Positions 16,711-26,700 of a DNA stretch of 64,000 nt are shown here, piece after piece; the first letter of the stretch is position 1; every line of letters starts with the position of its first letter. The stretch is from an uncultured Pseudomonadales bacterium. Lineage in GTDB: Bacteria > Pseudomonadota > Gammaproteobacteria > Pseudomonadales > Azotimanducaceae. Both the position numbers and the translations under genes were made by a program. A model generated the notes under the pieces. The model saw only the letters and a program-made list of their open reading frames with translations, searched no databases and was not told the origin of the DNA. The DNA lies in the NCBI GenBank assembly GCA_958296165.1, contig OY282447.1, positions 248,001-312,000 on the forward strand. Direction: 5' to 3'.

Positions 16711-17511
16711 ATGGCCCAAGATGCAACCGCGCCAGCAGCGACCACGCCCGTCATCCGGGTGGGCGCCCTGTACAAGAACTACCGCATGGGCGCAGAGACC
16801 ATCCATGCGCTGAACGGCGTGGACTGCACCATCGACGAGAACGAATATGTCGCGGTGATGGGGCCGTCCGGGTCCGGCAAGTCGACGCTGATGAACATCA
16901 TCGGCTGCCTAGACAGCCCTTCTTCTGGCGAGTATTGGCTGTCCGGCGAGAACATCTCCAAGCTCGGCGACAAAGCGCTCGCGCGGGTGCGCAACCGCCG
17001 CATCGGCTTCGTCTTCCAAACCTTCAATCTGCTGCCCCGCGCCACCGCTTTGCAGAACGTGGAGGTGCCGCTGATGTACGGCGGCGTGGGTCGCAGGGAA
17101 CGCCGTGCGCGGGCGCGAGAGGCGCTCGCCCATGTGGGCCTCGCCGACCGCATGGCCCACAAGCCCAACGAACTGTCCGGCGGCCAGCGCCAGCGGGTCG
17201 CGGTGGCGCGGGCACTGGTCAACGAACCGGACATCCTGCTCGCCGACGAACCCACCGGCAACTTAGACAGCCGCACAGGACGAGACATCATGCGGCTATT
17301 CGACGCCCTGCACGATTCCGGACAAACCATCATCTTGGTCACCCACGAGCCGCACATCGCCGAACATGCCGCCCGCCACGTGCAGTTGCGCGATGGCGTG
17401 GTGACCGAGGATCACCTTACAAGACAGGCCGCAGGACAGGCCACCGCACAGGCATCCGGACACGCCTCCGGACACGCCCCCCGACAAGCCACCGGACAAG
17501 CCAATGCGTAA
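16711..17511 (+). CDS. MacB/LolD-type ABC transporter ATPase
   Basis: A 266-residue ATP-binding subunit. It shows Walker [10 protein letters not shown], a Q-loop in VFQTFNLLP, the signature [15 protein letters not shown], Walker [14 protein letters not shown] and the switch His in LVTHEP. The LNMIG/NLLPR context is that of MacB and LolD-like exporters. The last 30 residues are a repetitive tail ([16 protein letters not shown]) coded by a degenerate short tandem repeat at about 17431-17510. The gene overlaps the next by 8 bases and is first of three. ATG 16711 is preferred because homology begins right after it. Confidence 0.9.
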   Translation: MAQDATAPAATTPVIRVGALYKNYRMGAETIHALNGVDCTIDENEYVAVMGPSGSGKSTLMNIIGCLDSPSSGEYWLSGENISKLGDKALARVRNRRIGFVFQTFNLLPRATALQNVEVPLMYGGVGRRERRARAREALAHVGLADRMAHKPNELSGGQRQRVAVARALVNEPDILLADEPTGNLDSRTGRDIMRLFDALHDSGQTIILVTHEPHIAEHAARHVQLRDGVVTEDHLTRQAAGQATAQASGHASGHAPRQATGQANA

Positions 17512-19021
17512 ATCCAATCAAACGCCATCGTCGTTAGCTGTGGCGCTCGCCTTCCCATGCCTGTTGGCAGTCGCCGCCTGCGACAAGGTCGAAGACTATT
17601 TCGCGGACGAACCCGCGGAAGACGAAGCGGTCGCTCTGTACCAGACCGCGTCCGTGCAGCAGCGCGACATCATCGTCGCGGTCGAGGCCGCCGGCATCAT
17701 CGAACCGGTGACCACCGTGGAGGTCAAGTCGAAGGCGTCGGGAGAAATACTCGCTTTGCCGGTGGACACCGGCGACCACGTCGAGGCAGGCACCATGCTG
17801 GCGCGCGTCGACCGGCGCGTGCTGAACAACTCGCTGCAAATGGCCAAGGCGAATCTGGAGGTCGCCAAGGCGCGCCTCACCAACGCCGAATCGTCGCTTG
17901 AACGAGTGACGCAGCTCTACGAGCAGGAGTCGCTCTCAAAGGCGGATTTCGAGCAGGCGACGCTCGAACACGCGACCGCCGGCTCGGAGGTGGTGCGTGG
18001 TGAAATCCAAGTCGAAAACGCCACCATCCAACTCGACGACAGCGACGTCATCTCGCCCATCACGGGCACCGTCATCGAACGCCTCGTAGAGCAAGGCCAA
18101 GTGATTTCGTCGCCGATGGGCGATGTCGGCGGCGGCACCTTGCTGATGAAGATGGCGGACCTGTCGCACGTCCAGGTGCGCATGCTGGTGGACGAGATCG
18201 ACATCGGCAAAGTCCAGTCCGGCGTCGGCGCCACCGTGAACGTGGCGGCCTATCCGAACAGACCGTTCGAGGGCGAAGTCACGAAGGTGGAGCCGCAAGC
18301 GGTGGCACAACAGAACGTCACCATGTTCCCGGTACTGATCGACATCGAGAATCGAGACGGCCTTCTGAGGCCCGGCATGAACGCCGAAGTCGAAGTGCTG
18401 ATCGCCGAGCGCCGCGGCGTGCGCACCATACCCAACGCTGCCTTGCGCACGCGCGGCGACATCTTCGAGGCCGCCAGCGTGCTCGGCCTCGACCGCGACG
18501 AAACGGAGCGGCTGCTGGCTGCGGCGCCGCCACCGGGCGGAACGGACAGTGCCAATCCTCGGCGCGGCGACGGCGCTCGTCGTGCCGAGGGGCCGCCGCC
18601 GACCGCTGACCGCGAGCAAATGCGCGCCATCTTCGCCAAGATGCGCAGCGGCGAATCACTGACGGACGAAGAGCAAAAGCTCGTCGCGCAGATGCGAAGC
18701 CGTATGGGAAGCGGCGGCGGACGCGGCGAGGGCCGCGGCGCCGGCGGCGCAAGACGCTCCTTGGTAGACGGCCAGTTTGGTGGCGAATACCTGGTCTTCG
18801 CGCTGCGCGGCGGCGAACCGGTGCCAATGCGCATCCGCACCGGCATCACGGATTTGGATTACACCGAGGTGGTCGCCGGCTTGGTGGAAGATGCAGAGGT
18901 GCTGATTCTGCCCAGCGCTTCGTTAGTGCGGGCGCAAGAGAGCTTTCAGCGTCGCATGAGCGGGCGCATGGGCATCCCGGGGTTGAGTCGGCAAAGCAGC
19001 GGCAGCGGACGCCGGGGCTGA
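17504..19021 (+). CDS. MacA-like periplasmic adaptor lipoprotein
   Basis: A 505-residue RND/MacA-type membrane fusion protein. The signal peptide ends in a lipobox-like LLAVAACD, so it is probably lipid-anchored. Residues about 60-110 are the first half of a lipoyl domain ([20 protein letters not shown]). A coiled-coil hairpin follows (about 115-185), then [20 protein letters not shown] and a beta-barrel. Unusual is an insertion of about 100 residues (about 340-430) rich in Pro, Gly and Arg ([16 protein letters not shown]) holding the segment [20 protein letters not shown]. The C-terminal part resumes with the membrane-proximal domain. It bridges the inner-membrane ABC pump to an outer-membrane channel not encoded here. 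Confidence 0.87.
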   Translation: MRKSNQTPSSLAVALAFPCLLAVAACDKVEDYFADEPAEDEAVALYQTASVQQRDIIVAVEAAGIIEPVTTVEVKSKASGEILALPVDTGDHVEAGTMLARVDRRVLNNSLQMAKANLEVAKARLTNAESSLERVTQLYEQESLSKADFEQATLEHATAGSEVVRGEIQVENATIQLDDSDVISPITGTVIERLVEQGQVISSPMGDVGGGTLLMKMADLSHVQVRMLVDEIDIGKVQSGVGATVNVAAYPNRPFEGEVTKVEPQAVAQQNVTMFPVLIDIENRDGLLRPGMNAEVEVLIAERRGVRTIPNAALRTRGDIFEAASVLGLDRDETERLLAAAPPPGGTDSANPRRGDGARRAEGPPPTADREQMRAIFAKMRSGESLTDEEQKLVAQMRSRMGSGGGRGEGRGAGGARRSLVDGQFGGEYLVFALRGGEPVPMRIRTGITDLDYTEVVAGLVEDAEVLILPSASLVRAQESFQRRMSGRMGIPGLSRQSSGSGRRG

Positions 19022-19049
19022 GTTCCAGCGCGGCTAGGCGGCTATTCCC

Positions 19050-20261
19050 ATGTCGATACTCGAGACCGTGCGCGTGGCCTTGGAGTCCATCGTCGCCAAT
19101 CTGTTGCGCTCCAGCTTGACCATGCTCGGCATCATCATCGGCGTTGCAGCGGTGATTACGATGGTGGCGCTCGGCGCTGGCGCACAGAGCGCCGTGGACG
19201 ACCAGATCGAAAACCTCGGCGCCCGCGTTCTGTCGGTAAGGCCGGGGCAGTCGTTCTGGCGCGGCGTCGCTTCGTCCGAACGCGTCTCGCTCACCGTGGA
19301 CGACTACGAAGCGCTGCAGCGCGATTCACAAGTGCTGTCGGCGGTGGTGCCGGAACTCGGTTCGGGACGACAGATCAAGTTCGGCAACAAGAACCTCTAC
19401 CACTCCGTCAACGGCACCACGCCAAACTACCCAGAGGTTCACAAGCTGGAAGTGGAGCACGGCCGCATGTTCACCGCCGGCGACATCGCCGCCAAGCGTC
19501 GGGTCGCCGTGTTGGGAGCGGAAATCCCGCCCAATCTCGAAATCGAGCCGCAGCATCTCATCGGCGCATCCCTATCCATCGGCCGCATCCCGTTCGAGGT
19601 CGTCGGCGTGTTCGGCGCGGTGGGCGAGCGCTTCGGCCCAGACCCAGACGACGACATCTTCATACCGCTGACCACCGCCGAGCTGCGCGTGTTCGGGCAC
19701 GACCGCTTGCGCGGCCTGTCCGCACAGGTAGCGCAGGACGCTTCTTTGGAAATGGGCATGGTGGACATCGAGCGCGTCCTGCGCCGCGAGCACAAGATTC
19801 GCCCGGGTCAAGACAACGACTTCATGATTATGAACCGACGCCAGTTCATCGACATGGCCGCCGCTTCAACCGAGATATTCGCCTTCCTGCTGGCCAGCAT
19901 CGCCGGCGTCAGCCTGCTGGTGGGCGGCATCGGCATCATGAACATCATGCTGGTGTCGGTGACCGAGCGCACGCGCGAAATCGGCGTTCGCAAGGCGCTG
20001 GGCGCAACGCGCTTCAACATCCTGATGCAGTTCGTCATCGAAGCGCTGACCATCGGCGCGCTAGGCGGGGTGCTTGGCATCGTGATGGGCGCCGGCGGCG
20101 CTCTGGCGTTGGCCAGGCTGGCGCAGTGGAACGTGCTCGTTTCCCCCAACGCGGTGGCGTTGGCAGTGGCGTTCAGCGTCGGCATCGGCCTGTTCTTCGG
20201 CATCTGGCCGGCGCGCCGAGCGGCGCAGCTCGATCCCATTGAGGCGCTGCGCCACGACTAG
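19050..20261 (+). CDS. MacB-like ABC permease
   Basis: A 403-residue FtsX/MacB-type permease. One N-terminal transmembrane helix (LTMLGIIIGVAAVITMVALG) is followed by a large periplasmic MacB-core domain (about 45-270), then three C-terminal helices including VSLLVGGIGIMNIMLVSVTE, with the conserved coupling helix TREIGVRKALGATR. The 28-base gap after the adaptor and shared strand make a three-gene operon with the ATPase and permease on separate genes, unlike E. coli MacB where they are fused. Probably exports a lipophilic compound, peptide or toxin; the substrate cannot be told. Confidence 0.9.
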   Translation: MSILETVRVALESIVANLLRSSLTMLGIIIGVAAVITMVALGAGAQSAVDDQIENLGARVLSVRPGQSFWRGVASSERVSLTVDDYEALQRDSQVLSAVVPELGSGRQIKFGNKNLYHSVNGTTPNYPEVHKLEVEHGRMFTAGDIAAKRRVAVLGAEIPPNLEIEPQHLIGASLSIGRIPFEVVGVFGAVGERFGPDPDDDIFIPLTTAELRVFGHDRLRGLSAQVAQDASLEMGMVDIERVLRREHKIRPGQDNDFMIMNRRQFIDMAAASTEIFAFLLASIAGVSLLVGGIGIMNIMLVSVTERTREIGVRKALGATRFNILMQFVIEALTIGALGGVLGIVMGAGGALALARLAQWNVLVSPNAVALAVAFSVGIGLFFGIWPARRAAQLDPIEALRHD

Positions 20262-20317
20262 AGCGGTCGGCCTCCCCTACCCTACCCTTCCCTTCGTCGG
20301 TGCAGCCGAGCGCCGAT

Positions 20318-21901
20318 TCAATCGTCTGCGGGGCCGGAGAACCCCGGCCCGCCGGCGGCGACGAAACCTCGACTGGCACCGGCTGCGGTTGGACTCACCC
20401 AAAACGAGTACAACTTGGCGCAACGCAAGCGGAAGCGGAACTGAACCTCGCGTTCAGCAAGCGTTGCCAAGTCGCCGCTGCGCCAAGTGACCCGTTCGCG
20501 CGTGCCGTCGACGCGCACTGGCGAACAGTTGGCAAGCGAAAACGGCTCGATGACGACGCCGCGCCGATCGACGACCTCCACGCGCAATTCGCCCTCGGCC
20601 GCATCGACGTTCACGAATAGATGCGCACCGGAGAACACTACCGGTCGCGTCGCCAAGATGCCCTCCTCGCCTTCCGTTTCCATGCTGGCAAAACCATCGC
20701 GACGCAAGGTGGCAAGACCCGTGTGCCCGCCGGCGTACATGGCGTTGTCTTGCGGATAGCCGCCCTTCCGACCGGCCTTGAGAATGGAGCCTTGGCCGGA
20801 AAACGCACCGTAGTAGAACCACAACTCGTCGCCCACCACCAAGCAGACGCCGCCGGCAGCGTGAATGTAGCCGTAATCCCAGCGGCCCCAATGCCGGCTT
20901 GCGGCGATGAAGGCTGCTCGGTGCGGCCGATGCCAATGGAACCCGTCGCGGCTGTAGGCGAGCTGCAAATCGTTGATCTTCGGCCGGCCGAGTTGCGCGG
21001 CGCGGGAGTTCTCGGGGCCGTGGAAGATCGCGAACGCACCGAGCATGATGCTCTCGTAGGCAACGGCATTCACGTCGTAGAGCTGCGGCCGGTCGCCGAG
21101 GAACGGGTCCGGCCGGTCTAGGCGGTCGATGCGGGCCCAGCGAACGGGCGCCGCCTCGTGCCAGCGGCCAGCGCACAGGAAGTCGCTGTGCTCGTAGTAG
21201 CAGCGCGCACGCATGTGCCAACCGTTGCGGATGCTGAACACGAACTTCTGCCGGAACGGGTTGTAGAAGAAGCTGGTGTTGTCGCCGCACGGCGAAACGA
21301 CGCCGCGTTCGGACCAACGCACGCCGTCCGGCGACGTATAGACCTTGCCGGCCTGCCGCGTCTGTTTGGCCCAGCGCCAATAGACGAACATCTTGAACCG
21401 CTCGTCAGGGGCACCGTCGTGATCCAGCCAGACCAGCGCGCCGTCGCGGTGGTGGCCTAGCGGATGGGCTATGACGGCGTTGGTGCCTGGCACGGCGGCG
21501 AGCTTCGGGCGCCGCCAGTTGACGCCGTCGTCACTCACCGCCAACGCCGTGCCGTCGAACCAACCGGCCTGGTAGAAGAGCTTGAACGTGCTGTCCGCCG
21601 GATCGAACCAAACGCCGTCGTTGAACGGCGCTGCGACCGGACAGCGATGGCCATTCAGTTCCAGCTCCGTCTCCGGCGCGAGCACGGGCGCGGCGTCGTG
21701 GACCTTGGCGACGTGGTAGACGCGCTTGAGGGTCGTGTATTCGATTAGGAAGTCATCAACGAAGAGCTGGCGGCCCACGTCCACGCGAATGACCGCCGGC
21801 GGACTTGACAGGTAGGGAACCGGCAACGGATCGTCGCCCGCCTCGACGTCGCGGGGCGGCCACTGATCGGGCAACGCGATGCCGTTGTAGGAGGTCGTCA
21901 C
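20318..21901 (-). CDS. Five-bladed beta-propeller glycoside hydrolase-like protein (GH32/GH43-like)
   Basis: A 527-residue protein without a signal peptide. Repeated blade motifs are visible: FNDGVWFDPADSTFKLFYQA, DDGVNWRRPKL, KVYTSPDGVRWSERG, YSRDGFHWHRP, WDYGYIHAAGG. Such SxDGxxW signatures occur in GH32/GH43/GH68-like propellers and related uncharacterised sugar-processing proteins. The C-terminal segment (LFVNVDAAEGELRVEVVDRR) resembles the beta-sandwich attached to GH32 enzymes. GTG 21901 was chosen because GGAAG sits about 8 nt upstream. It is convergent with the efflux operon and has no sugar-transport genes beside it. The substrate is unknown. Confidence 0.7.
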   Translation of the reverse strand: MTTSYNGIALPDQWPPRDVEAGDDPLPVPYLSSPPAVIRVDVGRQLFVDDFLIEYTTLKRVYHVAKVHDAAPVLAPETELELNGHRCPVAAPFNDGVWFDPADSTFKLFYQAGWFDGTALAVSDDGVNWRRPKLAAVPGTNAVIAHPLGHHRDGALVWLDHDGAPDERFKMFVYWRWAKQTRQAGKVYTSPDGVRWSERGVVSPCGDNTSFFYNPFRQKFVFSIRNGWHMRARCYYEHSDFLCAGRWHEAAPVRWARIDRLDRPDPFLGDRPQLYDVNAVAYESIMLGAFAIFHGPENSRAAQLGRPKINDLQLAYSRDGFHWHRPHRAAFIAASRHWGRWDYGYIHAAGGVCLVVGDELWFYYGAFSGQGSILKAGRKGGYPQDNAMYAGGHTGLATLRRDGFASMETEGEEGILATRPVVFSGAHLFVNVDAAEGELRVEVVDRRGVVIEPFSLANCSPVRVDGTRERVTWRSGDLATLAEREVQFRFRLRCAKLYSFWVSPTAAGASRGFVAAGGPGFSGPADD

Positions 21902-22057
21902 GGCGTGACTTCCTAGAGGCTTCGCATCACGGACATGATCTTGGCGCCACGATCGTTGGCGCCACCGTACCATGCAGTTGGGCGGTCAGGCACACTTAGC
22001 GCCTAGTTGCGTGATCGCTAGAGACGCCCGTATTCCTTGCAGGCGGCCCGCAACGAC

Positions 22058-22549
22058 TCAGGCGCAGGTGCCCGGAGCTCCTGCCTGCTGCACATTATCT
22101 GCCAAGGCACTCACATGCGGCTGGCAGTCGCTCTCCCTAGTCAATCTGGGATAGTGCTTTGACTCCTCCACATCCTGCCCATCGAGGTAGGCGAGCCAGC
22201 TCTCGATGGACCACGTCGGCACGAAAACCAGCACTCGCTCACTCGGCCTTCGAGGCTCGACACCCGCTGACCTGCACGCATCGAGCAGGTCCTTGTGCCG
22301 ACCCGCTAAACCTTTCTCGTCGCCGTCGATCATCACGGCGAGCGCAGTCTCCTGCCGGCCCAACCTACGCAAAGCGGTGAGCTCTACGGGGTACTGTTTG
22401 CGCGCGAACTGCTCAGCGGAACCACGCCCCGGCGGTGCCCGTTCCACACGCCACCAGCGCGTGTCCCATCCATATTTCTTGAAGAAACGCCGCACGAACA
22501 CTTCGTGTTGCAGATCTTCGCAGAGCAAGACTGCCCGCACTCTCCTCAT
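22058..22549 (-). CDS. TOPRIM-like small protein partnered with AAA ATPase
   Basis: A 163-residue cytoplasmic protein. VLLCEDLQHEVFVRRFF at the N-terminus and LAVMIDGDEKGL in the middle place a Glu and a D-x-D in the pattern expected of TOPRIM or DUF4276-like nuclease folds. VFVPTWSIESWLAYL is a later conserved-looking block also seen in such proteins. It begins 19 bases after the stop of the AAA ATPase, so both are probably co-transcribed. ATPase-TOPRIM pairs are common in OLD-like, Gabija-like and RloAB-like defence modules, but this pair does not match a named system I can identify with confidence. Confidence 0.55.
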   Translation of the reverse strand: MRRVRAVLLCEDLQHEVFVRRFFKKYGWDTRWWRVERAPPGRGSAEQFARKQYPVELTALRRLGRQETALAVMIDGDEKGLAGRHKDLLDACRSAGVEPRRPSERVLVFVPTWSIESWLAYLDGQDVEESKHYPRLTRESDCQPHVSALADNVQQAGAPGTCA

Positions 22550-22568
22550 CTGTTACTTGCCGTTCGGT

Positions 22569-23678
22569 CTATGCCTCGCCTAACCATCCTCTGGCGACCA
22601 GCTGCGACAGTCGCAATTCACCTTCAAGCTCCATAGCCGAGAGGTCCCGGGTTCTGGTCACGCCGGAGTCCGTCCTGTCGAGCAATATGCCCTTGTCTGT
22701 ACCTAGGTAGTCGATGAGCTCGGGATGGTGGGAACACACTATCGCCTGACATTTCCCCGTACCGCATGCATCGACCAACGCCATCAGCCAAGGCTGAATT
22801 TCCGCGAGCGCCGTATAGTTGTCCGGCTCGTCAAGGAACAACGTGACACTCCGATCGCCTGCCAAACCGATCAATGCGTAGAGGACTATGAGTACGCGTT
22901 GCCCGTCTGAGATTTCGTCAAAGCGTAAGGTGTAGCCCTCCGGGCCACGCCACGACACGAGCATCGCTCGCGTGTCCTCACCGACCTTCTCCATGCGAAT
23001 GCCGCGAAAGTCCTGAAGCACATCCCTCAGATTCGATGCGAAATCCACGACCAGTTCGGTACGTTCCTGCACCAAATGTCGGTACCAATCTGCGAAGTTG
23101 GCACCGTCACGCTCGAGCAGCGTGCTCTCCCGCGTGGACTCCGCCGCGAAACTCTGCGGATGCAAAGCGCAGACCATCAAGTCGCGCATGAAGTCTATGA
23201 ATCGATTACGTTTGTGATCGCTTCCAGTCGAGACCCGCCCAAGGAACGATTCCTGCCGACCCACAGTTAGTCGTGGCCCCTCAGAATGGTCGTCGCGGTA
23301 TAGCTGCACTTTACCTCGCGAACATGAGAAAAGTGGCATCCCGTTGAATCTCAGTTGTTCCGTCTCAATGCGAGATTGGCCGGTCGTACGTTGATGCCTA
23401 ACCGCCAACTGATAGAGGAATCTATCTCCCTCAATCTCCACCTCAAGCCCGAAGAACTGCACGTCGCGCGTGTCCCAGCGTGTGAGCGTAGATGTGGGGA
23501 ACGCTTCGCGTGCTCCGACTTTGATCCCGTCGACCAAGACTCGCCGCAGGCGGAAAATCACATCAAGTACGGCCGTCTTGCCGGTGCCGTTCGGCCCGAG
23601 CAGCAGTGTCAGGTCCTTCAACGGCAACTCGAAGTTGACGAGGCATTTGTAGTTGTCTGCGTATAGCTGGTGCAGCAT
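22569..23678 (-). CDS. AAA_21/OLD-like ATPase (ABC-type ATPase fold)
   Basis: A 369-residue ATPase with the SMC/ABC-like arrangement. It shows Walker A LLGPNGTGKTAVLDVI (residues about 26-42), a central variable region, signature-like DEISDGQRVLIVLYALIGLA, Walker B VTLFLDEPDNYTAL, and the switch-His segment IVCSHHPELID. It belongs with the AAA_21/AAA_15 ATPases that accompany TOPRIM nucleases or toxins in defence systems. ATG 23678 has an AGGGG about 8 nt upstream. The next gene downstream is a TOPRIM-like protein, and the gene upstream is the end of the urea carboxylase operon, in the place where allophanate hydrolase is often found. Confidence 0.8.
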   Translation of the reverse strand: MLHQLYADNYKCLVNFELPLKDLTLLLGPNGTGKTAVLDVIFRLRRVLVDGIKVGAREAFPTSTLTRWDTRDVQFFGLEVEIEGDRFLYQLAVRHQRTTGQSRIETEQLRFNGMPLFSCSRGKVQLYRDDHSEGPRLTVGRQESFLGRVSTGSDHKRNRFIDFMRDLMVCALHPQSFAAESTRESTLLERDGANFADWYRHLVQERTELVVDFASNLRDVLQDFRGIRMEKVGEDTRAMLVSWRGPEGYTLRFDEISDGQRVLIVLYALIGLAGDRSVTLFLDEPDNYTALAEIQPWLMALVDACGTGKCQAIVCSHHPELIDYLGTDKGILLDRTDSGVTRTRDLSAMELEGELRLSQLVARGWLGEA

Positions 23679-23796
23679 ATGTGCTCACCCCTCTTGTCGC
23701 GACCTGAACCAACGAGGCTGCACATCCTACAGCAGGTGTTAGCGAGGGTCCGGCTCTTTGAACCACCGCGGCAGCGTTCCAAGCGACACGCTCGCG

Positions 23797-26700
23797 CTAC
23801 AGTGCCAACGGCTGCCCCGCATCGACGGCTTGCCCCTTGGCCACGAGCACCTGCGCCACAACGCCGGCCGTCGGCGCGGCGACCTCGAACTCCGCCTTCA
23901 TGGATTCGACAACGAACAGCGTGTCGCCGGCCTCAACACGCTGGCCCGGCTGTACCGCAACCGCCCAGATTGAACCCGCCATCGGGCTTGCGACGAACGG
24001 CGGCGACCCATCCTCGAGCTGCGTCTTGGCAGCATCAACGGAACGACCCGCGTCGGCCTGCTCGAAGGTCAGCAGGCCACGCTCGCGCCAGTCCGCAAGC
24101 TCGGCCGCAAACGCGTGCCGACGACGGGCGGCGAAAGCGTCGATGTCGTCGCGATGGGCGGCGAGGAAAGCGCGGTGTTGTTCGATGTCGAAAGAGGTCG
24201 TTTCGATGTCGATGTCGAAGCCGCCACGCGGGAACGCCTCCCGCATGGCTCTAAGTTCGGCGGCGTCGACCTCGTAGAAGCGGATGCGGTCGAAGGGGCG
24301 CAGCAGCCAGTGCTTGTCGAACGCCCGGCCGCGCCGGTGTCGGTTCCACACCTGTACGGTGCGGCCGACGAACTGGTAGCCGCCCGGGCCCTCCATGCCG
24401 TAGATGCACAAGTACGCGCCGCCGATGCCGACGGAGTTCTCGGCGGTCCACGTGCGCGCCGGGTTGTACTTGGTGGTCACCAAGCGGTGGCGCGGGTCGA
24501 GCGGCGTGGCAACGGGCGCGCCGAGGTAGACGTCGCCCAAGCCCATCACGAGGTAGTCGGCGTTGAAGACGATCTCTTTAACGGCTTGCCGGTCCGCCAG
24601 GCCGTTGATGCGGCGGATGAACTCGACGTTGTCCGGGCACCACGGCGCGTCGGCGCGCACGCTGGCCGTGTAGCGCTCGACGGCTTCCCGGCAGGCGTCG
24701 TCGTCCCAGGAAAGGGGCAGGCGGACGATGCGCGAATCCACCCTGGCGGTCGCGCCCGCACGAGCGGACTCGAGCAGCGGCACGAGGCGGCTGGAGAAGC
24801 CGGCGCCGGAGAAACGTGCCGAGTCGTAGCGGATCAGCAGCGAGCGGATGCCAGGGGTCGTCTCCACCACGCCGTCAAGGTGTGCGTCCTCTATGGCGGC
24901 TTGGCAGGCATGCACGCGCAGGCGCAGTTCGATGTCCAAGGTGTTCGGTCCGAACTCCACCAGCAGCGCTTCGTCGCCGGCGCGCCGCACACGCACGTCT
25001 TCATGTTCCAGAACGATGGAACGTTCGATGTGATGTTTTGCGGCCACGGGTTGGATTCGCACGGGCGTGCGCGCCGCGATGGCCGCGTTCTGACTGCGAA
25101 GCAGCCGACGCGCTTCGGCCTCCGTAACAGCCCGCAAGCGCAGCTTGTCGCCGGCGGCGAGCTGGCCGAGTTTCCAGCGGTCCGCTTCGATCACCACGGC
25201 CGGGCATACGAAGCCACCCAGGCTCGGCCCGTCCGGGCCCAGCACAACGGGCATGTCGCCGGTAAAGTCGATCGCGCCGAAGGCGTAGGCGTTGTCGTGG
25301 ATGTTGGAGGGATGCAGCCCGGCGTCGCCGCCGTCGCTGCGCGACCAGGCCGGGCGCGGGCCGATCAAACGCACGCCGGTGCGGTCGGAGTGGTAATGCA
25401 CGGTCCACTCGGCTTCGAGGAAGGCGCGGATGTCGTCGCTGGTGAGGAACTCGTCCGTGCAGTGCGGCCCCATCGTCACGCGCAACTCGAGTCGGCCGGC
25501 CCAATCCGGCGTTGGCGCTGGCGGTTCGGCAACTCTCATGCCGGCTTCCAAGAGCGGTAGAACGTCGCCCACGGCCAACGCGCGACCGTTCATGCCGCCG
25601 ATGCCGCCCAAGGTGAACGTGGCCGAAGAACCCATCACGCACGGCACGTCGAGCCCGCCCGCGACGAGCAGATAGGCACGAACGCCCCGCGTCACCTTGC
25701 CGATGGCGAGTACGTCGCCCGGCGCTACATCGAACGGTTGCCAGCAGGCGCCGGCGTTGAGTTCGCAGAAGCCCGCCACGCACACGGTTGTCGCGCTGCG
25801 AAAGCGCAACGTTGGGCCTTGCACCGTGATTTCCAAACCCGTCGCGCCTTCGGCGTTGCCAAGCAGCCGGTTGCCGAAGCGAAACGAGAAATCGTCCATC
25901 GGCCCGGACGGCGGCACGCCCACCGGCCAATAGCCCTGCCGACCCGGCCAAGACTGCACGGTGGTGTGAACGCCAGCTGCCAATACCTCGAACGCGCGCG
26001 GCTGGTAGTCGAGAGTCGCCAAGGTGCCGGTGTCGTGGCGCGCGCCCGCAAACGGCGCGGAAGCCAGCGCTTGCCGCAAGTAGTCGCGGTTTGTTTGCAC
26101 GCCGAACGCAACCGTCTCGCGCAAGGCGTCGGCGAGGCGGCGCCGGGCCAGGTCGCGGCTTGCCGCGTGTGCCATCACTTTGGCGACGAGGGAATCGTAG
26201 AGCGGCGGAATCTCCGTGCCGGAGCGCAGCCACGTATCCACGCGAACGCCCTCGCGAGCCGGGAACGAGACCACGGAGGCGGTGCCGGGCGAAGGGCGAA
26301 AGCCCTGGTGCGGGTCTTCGGCGCACAGCCTTGCCTGCATGGCGCAGCCGTTGGCTTCGAGATTGGCGGCGAGCTCATCCAACGGCGGCAGTTCGCCGGC
26401 GGCCAGCTCGACCATCCAGCGCACCAAGTCCACATCGAACACGAGCTCGGTGACGCCGTGTTCTACCTGCAAGCGAGTGTTCACTTCCAGGAAATACGCG
26501 GCTGTGCGGTCGGGGTCGTAAAGAAACTCCACGGTGCCGGCGCTGCGGTAGGCCACCTGTTCCAGCAGCGCCTTGGCGTCCGCGCGCATTCGCGTACGAA
26601 CCGCGTCGGCCAGGTTCGGCGCCGGGCATTCCTCCACTACTTTCTGATGGCGGCGTTGCAGCGAGCAATCTCGATCGCCCAACACCGCCACGCCGCCAGC

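Noticed and set aside
20262-20317. Terminator between convergent efflux and glycosidase-like genes
   Set aside because: No GC stem followed by T run is visible.
22058-23678. Calling the first ATPase-TOPRIM pair Gabija or PARIS
   Set aside because: No UvrD-like helicase (Gabija) is present and the partner does not clearly match DUF4435 (PARIS); left unnamed.
24115-25560. 481-residue plus-strand frame
   Set aside because: Antisense shadow of urea carboxylase; composition typical of complement reading in GC-rich DNA.
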